Shown here: piece by piece, positions 37,747-42,607 of the stretch
Numbering within the stretch: the stretch's first letter is position 1
Layout of the letters: each line of letters begins with the position of its first letter
Assembly: GCA_035281425.1 (NCBI GenBank)
Contig: DATEDX010000020.1
Location: forward strand, 1 to 42,607
Reading direction: 5' to 3'
DNA length: 42,607 nucleotides
Source of the DNA: JAICND01 sp035281425
GTDB taxonomy: Bacteria; Actinomycetota; Acidimicrobiia; Spongiisociales; ZC4RG35
Notes under the pieces: model-generated
Seen by the model: the letters and a program-made list of their open reading frames with translations, nothing else
The model's database searches: none
Told to the model about the DNA's origin: nothing
Translations under genes and position numbers: made by a program

Positions 37747-40626
37747 ATGTTCATGAGAAGCCCCGGTCCGTTGCCGGGTGGACGCCGCCGGGTCTTCCTG
37801 CTCACGGCCGTCTCGTTGTTCGCCCTCTACCTGGTGGCCTCCACCGCCGCCGGGGTATGGACCGACTATCTGTGGTTCGACTCGGTGGGGTACACCGCGG
37901 TGTGGTGGAGCCGGCTCTGGACCCGCATCGGGCTGCTCCTCTTAGGGGTCGGCCTCGCCTTCTTCTTCATATTCGCCAACTTGGCACTGGTCGACCGGAT
38001 GTCGCTTCGCTACCTCACCCCTCCCACCGACGAGCAAGAGGAGTTCATGCTCCGGCTGCGGGAGTGGGTGGAGCCTCGGCTCCGGTTCCTCCGCCTGCTC
38101 GGGGCGGCCTTCCTGGCGATCATGGTGGGGGGAAGCGCCGCCACCTGGGTAGACCGGCTCTACCTCTTTGTCAACCCCTTCAACTTCGGTGTCTTTGACC
38201 CGATCTTCGACAACGATGTCGGGTTCTACGTCTTCCAGTTGCCCTTTATCAACGACGTGCTGGTGTGGGCCTTCAACCTGTTCCTCGTCACCGCCCTGGT
38301 GGTAGCGGGTGCTCACTACGTCAACGGGGCGTTGCGGTTCCGGCGCCGAGGCGCCTTCTTCACCGGGGGGGCCAAGATCCACCTGTCCCTGCTCCTCGCC
38401 GGGCTGGCGGTGCTGCGGGCCGCGCTCTATCAGATCGACGGCTTCCGCCTCCTCTACAGCGACCGGGCCGGCGACTTCTTCGGGCCCGGCTTCACTGAGG
38501 TCACCGCCCGCCTCCCCGCCCTACGGCTCCTGCTGTTCGTGTCGCTCCTCACCGCGGTGGCCTTCATCGTCAACCTCTGGCGGCAGGGCTGGACCCTTCC
38601 CTTGGTGGCGGGAGCCGCCTGGCTGTTGGTGGCGGTGGGGGCGGGGCTCATCTACCCCGAGGCGGTGGAGCGGATCCAGGTGATCCCCAATACCCTCGAG
38701 CGGCAAAGGGAATACATCAACAACAACATCCAGTTCACCCGTCGCGCATACGGGCTCGACCGGATCACGGTTCAACCCTTCCAAGCCGACGCCACCATCG
38801 AGCCCAGTGAGATCGAAGACTACGAATTGGCGCTGTCCAACCTTCGGCTCTGGGATGCCACGGTCCTCGGTCGCTCTTATGCCCCCCAGGAGTTCCGTGC
38901 CTATTTCAAGCTGGAACGGGTCGACACCGATCGCTATGTGATCGATGGAGCCCCGGCCCAGGTGATGGTGGCGGTGCGGGAACTCGACGCTGAGACCGAC
39001 ACCGTGCAGCAGAACTGGCAGAACCGGAGGTTGAGCTACACCCACGGCTTCGGGGTAGTAGCCAGCCACGCCGCCCGCACCGGCCCCGATGGCCAGCCCG
39101 CCTATCTAGTCAGCGGGATGCCTCCCGAAGCCAGCGCCCCCGGTTTGGAGCTCACCCAGCCCCGGATCTACTTCGGTGAGATCGAATTCTCCAACGCCGA
39201 GGTGAGGGAGGAACCGGTCATCGTCAACAACGCCATCGGGGAGATCGACTTCCCGTCCGGTCAGGAAACCACCTCTCACTATGAGGGCAGCGGAGGAGTG
39301 GAGCTCTCCAGCATCTGGCGGCGAGCGGCCATGGCCCTCCGTTACCGGGACATCAACATGTTCTTGTCCGACCAGATCCTCCCTGACAGCCGCATCCTCA
39401 TGGAACGAAACGTGCGCGACATGGTCGGACGCCTCGCCCCCTTCCTGGCGGTCGATTCCGATCCGTATCCGGTGGTGCTCGAGGGCGGGGTGGTGTGGGT
39501 AATCGACCTCTACACCACCTCCCGTAACTATCCCCTTTCCACCCCGCTGTTGGAGGGGGAGCTGCGCCGGCTGGCCCTCAGCTCGGGGATCGAACCCGGC
39601 AGCAACTACATCCGCAACTCGGCCAAGGCGGTCATCGACGCCTACGACGGCTCCGTCACCATCTACGCCATGGACGAGTCGGACCCGGTGCTGCAGTCGT
39701 GGATTGCTTCCTTCCCCACCCTGATCCGGCCTTCCCACGAGTTGCCGGAGGGGCTGCGCAGCCACGTCCGCTACCCGATGGACCTCTTCACGGTTCAGAC
39801 CAACATCTACCGGCAATATCACGTCACCGACCCCGCCGCCTTCCTCCAGGGTTCGGACGAATGGTCGATTCCCAATAGGCCGACCGAAGCAGAGGACTCC
39901 CCCGGACGCAGCCAGCTGCTCTACGGGGAAAGCATTTCACCCGCTACCAACACCATCACCTATATCGAGGACGTCCTGCCCTACTACCTTCTCATGCCCC
40001 TCGAGAACGAACTGACATATGTCGGGTTGCAGTCCTTCACCCTCGGGGGACGGCCCAACCTCTCCGCCTTCCTGGTGGTCGACTCCAACCCCGCCAACTA
40101 CGGCGCCTTGACTGAGTTCCGGATGCCTTCGGGTTCCACTGTGGCCGGGATCGCTCAGGTGCAGGCGAGGATCGAAGCCGACCCCGAGATCGCCGCCCAG
40201 TTCACCCTGTGGCGCAACCGGGGCTCGCGGGCCCTCCAAGGCGACATCATGATCGTGCCCATCGGTGATTCGCTGCTCTATGTGCAGCCCGTGTTCCTCG
40301 AGGCGGAAGCGGGAGGGATACCGGCCTTCGAGCGAGTGATCGTGGCCTACGGCGAACGAATCGAGTGGGGTCCCAATCTTGCCTCCACCCTCGACCTCAT
40401 CTTCGGTACCGGTGGCGGAGACGGCGAACCGCCCCCTCCCACCGGGGAAGACGCCGCCGAACTGCTGCAACAGGCCTCGGAGCTGTTCAACCTGGCCGAT
40501 CAGGCCCTCGCCGACCGTGACCTCGCCACCTATCAGCGGCTGATCGAGCAGGCCCGGGGCCTGGTCGAGCAGGCCCGTGAACTGCTTAACGGGGTCGAGG
40601 CCGCCCGCCGGGCGCGGCTGGGTTGA
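37747..40626 (+). CDS. UPF0182 family membrane protein
   Basis: This 959-aa protein has about seven membrane helices in the first 310 residues, with the family motifs TDYLWFDSVGYTAVWWSRLW and FDNDVGFYVFQLPF. A large extracytoplasmic domain follows (about 320-900; RQREYINNNIQFTRRAYGL, YTHGFGVVASHA). The end is acidic and helical (LLQQASELFNLADQALADRDLATYQRLIEQARGLVEQA). Homologues of about 900-1000 aa are found across actinobacteria and cyanobacteria, and the function is not established. The ATG at 37747 is chosen because the signal-like helix begins at once and a -10 box lies just before; the frame open from 37579 overlaps the DivIVA-like gene. Confidence 0.93.
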   Translation: MFMRSPGPLPGGRRRVFLLTAVSLFALYLVASTAAGVWTDYLWFDSVGYTAVWWSRLWTRIGLLLLGVGLAFFFIFANLALVDRMSLRYLTPPTDEQEEFMLRLREWVEPRLRFLRLLGAAFLAIMVGGSAATWVDRLYLFVNPFNFGVFDPIFDNDVGFYVFQLPFINDVLVWAFNLFLVTALVVAGAHYVNGALRFRRRGAFFTGGAKIHLSLLLAGLAVLRAALYQIDGFRLLYSDRAGDFFGPGFTEVTARLPALRLLLFVSLLTAVAFIVNLWRQGWTLPLVAGAAWLLVAVGAGLIYPEAVERIQVIPNTLERQREYINNNIQFTRRAYGLDRITVQPFQADATIEPSEIEDYELALSNLRLWDATVLGRSYAPQEFRAYFKLERVDTDRYVIDGAPAQVMVAVRELDAETDTVQQNWQNRRLSYTHGFGVVASHAARTGPDGQPAYLVSGMPPEASAPGLELTQPRIYFGEIEFSNAEVREEPVIVNNAIGEIDFPSGQETTSHYEGSGGVELSSIWRRAAMALRYRDINMFLSDQILPDSRILMERNVRDMVGRLAPFLAVDSDPYPVVLEGGVVWVIDLYTTSRNYPLSTPLLEGELRRLALSSGIEPGSNYIRNSAKAVIDAYDGSVTIYAMDESDPVLQSWIASFPTLIRPSHELPEGLRSHVRYPMDLFTVQTNIYRQYHVTDPAAFLQGSDEWSIPNRPTEAEDSPGRSQLLYGESISPATNTITYIEDVLPYYLLMPLENELTYVGLQSFTLGGRPNLSAFLVVDSNPANYGALTEFRMPSGSTVAGIAQVQARIEADPEIAAQFTLWRNRGSRALQGDIMIVPIGDSLLYVQPVFLEAEAGGIPAFERVIVAYGERIEWGPNLASTLDLIFGTGGGDGEPPPPTGEDAAELLQQASELFNLADQALADRDLATYQRLIEQARGLVEQARELLNGVEAARRARLG

Positions 40627-40648
40627 CGCCCTCGGGCACAACGGCAAC

Positions 40649-40984
40649 ATGATCCATCAACTGCGGATCTATGAGATCTTCGAGCACAACAAAGCCGCCT
40701 TCCACGCCCGGTTCCGCGACCATGCCTGGCGGATCATGGGCCGTTACGGCTTCCGCGTATTGGGCTTCTGGGAGTCGCCCGGACCCGACCGAACCGAGTT
40801 CGTGTATCTCTTGGAGTGGGACGATGAAGACACCATGCGCTCCGCTTGGAGGGAATTCCTGGCGGATGCTGAATGGAAAGAGATCAAGCGCGTCACCGCC
40901 GCCCAACATGGTGAGTTGGTGGGGGAGATCACCGAAAGGACGCTCGTGCCCACCCCATACACCCCCTGGAGCAAAGACCTCTAG
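40649..40984 (+). CDS. NIPSNAP family protein
   Basis: This 111-aa protein matches the NIPSNAP domain, a dimeric ferredoxin-like alpha/beta fold. The start MIHQLRIYEIFEHNKAAFHARFRDHAWRIMGRYGFRVLGFWES is typical (xYELRxYxxxPGxxxxF...H...), followed by EFVYLLEWDDEDTMRSAW. The function of bacterial members is not known. The ATG at 40649 is chosen because the beta strand of the domain begins there; the longer frame overlaps the UPF0182 gene. It lies 22 bases after UPF0182 on the same strand and may be read through from it. Confidence 0.87.
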   Translation: MIHQLRIYEIFEHNKAAFHARFRDHAWRIMGRYGFRVLGFWESPGPDRTEFVYLLEWDDEDTMRSAWREFLADAEWKEIKRVTAAQHGELVGEITERTLVPTPYTPWSKDL

Positions 40985-41019
40985 TCAGCTTTAACGTCGG
41001 AGTTCCCGGGGTCGGGCGG

Positions 41020-41025
41020 TAGAGT
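41020..41025 (+). promoter_or_regulatory. -10 box TAGAGT, leaderless GTG start
   Basis: The last T is 8 bases before the GTG at 41033, so transcription would start about one base before the start codon. Confidence 0.45.
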
Positions 41026-41032
41026 CTTTGGG

Positions 41033-41692
41033 GTGCAGAGGGTGTCGTGGGGAAAGATGCAGAACCCGATTCGAGGTGTCCTCCACGGCTCGGCCGCGGG
41101 GGTGTCGATCGTAGGCCTGGTCTTTCTCCTCACCAGGGGCGGATCGGTCACGGTGCGGGGGGCACTAGCCGTCTACGGGCTTTCACTGGTGGCGCTCTAC
41201 ACGACCAGCAGCCTCTACCACAGCGTTCCTTGGAACTCGGTATGGAAGGCACGCTGGCAGAAGCTGGACCACACCTTGATTTACGTCTTGGTGGCCGGGA
41301 CCGCCACCCCCCTCCTGGTGATGATGCTTTCCGGATGGTGGCTTCTCACCGGGCTGCTGCTGCTCTGGGGACTGGCCGGCATGGGAGCGATGAAGGAGTT
41401 CTGGCCCCGGACCCGGAAGCGGTGGTCGCTGGCCCTGCAGATGGTCCTGGGTGGCTTTGCCCTGGTCCCCGTGGCCAGGATGCTGGTGGAGATGCAGCCC
41501 ACCGCCGCCGCTCTCACCCTGTCTGGAAGCGTTGTCTACCTCGGTGCGCTGGCGGCTTTTGTCCGCCGCCGCCCGGTGCTGGCCCCCCGCATCTTCTCTT
41601 ACCACGAAGTGTTTCATGTCTTCGTGGTGGTGGCCAGCGTCGTCCACTTCCTGGCCGTGCTCCAGGTGGTCGAAGCGGTAGGAACGGTCTAA
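41033..41692 (+). CDS. Hemolysin III / PAQR family membrane protein
   Basis: This 219-aa protein has seven hydrophobic segments and the three conserved motifs of the hemolysin III/adiponectin-receptor-like superfamily: TSSLYHS with the metal-binding His, KLDHTLIYVLVAGTATPLL, and SYHEVFHVFVVVASVVHFLAV with the His pair. Relatives are zinc-dependent hydrolase-like membrane proteins, some linked to membrane lipid homeostasis; true haemolysis is unlikely. A GTG start at 41033 fits a leaderless transcript; an internal ATG at 41057 preceded by GGGGAAAG is an alternative. It is convergent with the SulP gene. Confidence 0.92.
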   Translation: MQRVSWGKMQNPIRGVLHGSAAGVSIVGLVFLLTRGGSVTVRGALAVYGLSLVALYTTSSLYHSVPWNSVWKARWQKLDHTLIYVLVAGTATPLLVMMLSGWWLLTGLLLLWGLAGMGAMKEFWPRTRKRWSLALQMVLGGFALVPVARMLVEMQPTAAALTLSGSVVYLGALAAFVRRRPVLAPRIFSYHEVFHVFVVVASVVHFLAVLQVVEAVGTV

Positions 41693-41735
41693 GCCGCACC
41701 TGTCGTCGGGGGGGTGAGGTCAATTTTTCCGCGGC

Positions 41736-42607
41736 TCACTGCGGCTTGAAGCCGGCGATGGCTTGTTCGATGGTGTCGCCGACGCTCTCTGTGATCTCTA
41801 GTTGGCCGGGCCGATCCGACCATCCGGCCCGTTCCAGGGCGCGGCGGGGCTGGGTCTGGACCCCGGTCAGCACCACCTTGATCCCATGACCGTTGAGGTT
41901 GGCGATGGTGGATTCGAGGGCTACCAGCCCGGTGGCGTCGATAGCCGGTACGTCCTCCAGGTCGATGATGACGGTGTGGACCCCTCCGGTGACGGTGGTG
42001 AGGGCCCCCAACGCCTTCTCGGCGGCTCCAAAGAAGAGCGGCCCCCCGATGTCGTAGAAGATGACCCCGGGGGGTAGCCCCTGGGCGGTGTGGCCCTGAG
42101 GGCCGCCGATCAGAGTGGCGCCGGAGATCTCCACCATCCGCCGCATGAAGAGGAGGGCGGCCAGCACCACCCCCACCGCCACGGCGATGACCATGTCGAA
42201 GAGGACGGTGAGGAGAAAGCAGACCAAGAGGACGGTGATGTCACTCCGGGGGGCGATCCGGAACATGCGGAGGAAGTGGCCGACGTCGGCCATGTTCCAG
42301 GCCACCACCAGCAACAGGCCCGCCATTGCCGCCATCGGTATGTACCCCAGTAGGGGAGCGAGGGCCAGCACCGCCACCAGCAGGAAGAGGGAGTGGATGA
42401 TCGAGGTCACCGGAGTGCGACCCCCCGCCCGGATCCCCGTGGCGGTGCGGGCAATGGCTCCGGTGGCGGCGAAGCCACCGAAGAAAGGAACGACGATGTT
42501 GCCCAACCCCAGCCCCAACAACTCGGAGTCTGGGTCGTGGCGGGACCCGGTCATGCCATCGGCCACCACCGCGCAGAGGAGCGACTCGATTGCTCCCAGA
42601 AGGGCGA
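41736..42607 (-). CDS. SulP-family anion transporter with STAS domain (5' end outside window)
   Basis: The gene runs off the right edge, so only about 290 C-terminal residues are visible of an expected 500-560. The membrane part contains SRHDPDSELLGLGLGNIVVPFFGGFAATGAIARTATGIRAGGRTPVTSIIHS, a SulP signature, followed by further helices. The C-terminal STAS domain (VIFYDIGGPLFFGAAEKALGAL, then VIIDLEDVPAIDATGLVALES) is typical. SulP proteins carry sulfate, bicarbonate or dicarboxylates, and the substrate cannot be told here. In the visible end sequence the frame continues open (ALLGAIESLLCAVVADG), consistent with truncation by the window rather than by mutation. Confidence 0.93.
   Translation of the reverse strand, partial: ALLGAIESLLCAVVADGMTGSRHDPDSELLGLGLGNIVVPFFGGFAATGAIARTATGIRAGGRTPVTSIIHSLFLLVAVLALAPLLGYIPMAAMAGLLLVVAWNMADVGHFLRMFRIAPRSDITVLLVCFLLTVLFDMVIAVAVGVVLAALLFMRRMVEISGATLIGGPQGHTAQGLPPGVIFYDIGGPLFFGAAEKALGALTTVTGGVHTVIIDLEDVPAIDATGLVALESTIANLNGHGIKVVLTGVQTQPRRALERAGWSDRPGQLEITESVGDTIEQAIAGFKPQ

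Noticed and set aside
41690..41747. Inverted repeat AAGCCGCA ... TGCGGCTT between the hemolysin III and SulP genes as a terminator.
   Set aside because: The loop is over 40 bases and one arm lies in the SulP coding end; pairing is weak.

Overview
The window looks like a chromosomal segment of a high-GC Gram-positive bacterium (Actinomycetota). An Acidimicrobiia-like or other deep-branching lineage is my inference, because no rRNA or taxonomic marker is present. Reasons: high GC, many GTG/TTG starts, TANNNT -10 boxes placed so that transcripts start at or within a few bases of the start codon (leaderless), and families typical of the phylum (WS/DGAT acyltransferase, DUF1876, Zincin_2/DUF2342, UPF0182, PDZ-Lon, DivIVA, Thr/Ser-rich lipoprotein linkers). 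There is no prophage, IS element, CRISPR array or rRNA, and no gene-free stretch longer than 300 bases.

Layout. 0-10.4 kb: proA, then an 8-kb block, then nadD and rsfS. The usual proA-nadD-rsfS neighbourhood is therefore split. The block holds a MoxR/CoxD-like ATPase, a CoxE-like VWA protein, a single-domain response regulator, a lone CoxL-like molybdenum hydroxylase large subunit, a small membrane protein, and on the other strand an active-type GAPDH coupled to a GAPDH paralogue whose catalytic Cys is Asn, plus a degenerate M23 protein. 10.4-18.2 kb: ferredoxin, small zinc-ribbon protein, PQQ-type sugar dehydrogenase, tRNA-Ala(GGC), DUF1876, a frameshifted hydrolase-adenylate cyclase, WS/DGAT, a KimA-like permease and tRNA-Arg(CCT). 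18.3-26.5 kb: small membrane protein, NYN nuclease with two LOTUS domains, MFS exporter, DUF2277, ClC protein with CBS and TrkA-C domains, membrane-anchored Mrr-like protein, TatA, a zincin-like protein with a broken HExxH, and MoaE.

26.5-34 kb: one operon of long-chain acyl-CoA ligase, LivH, LivM, binding lipoprotein, LivF and LivG, i.e. uptake and CoA activation of an unidentified organic substrate. 34-42.6 kb: BioY, PDZ-Lon secreted protease, a DivIVA/coiled-coil protein ending in a phage-head-protein-like Cys/His module, a UPF0182 membrane protein, NIPSNAP, a hemolysin III family protein and a truncated SulP transporter.

The most striking pattern is a family of 7-bp tandem repeats (cores AGACGNN, AGCCGGN, AGCTGAN, ACTCANA, TCCCCGN) filling at least eight gene junctions. 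At three junctions they begin at, or run across, the stop codon. In one case they supply the next start codon, and at two they contain or abut a -10 box. The second highlight is a set of proteins whose catalytic residues are lost while the fold is kept (GAPDH paralogue, M23 protein, zincin).
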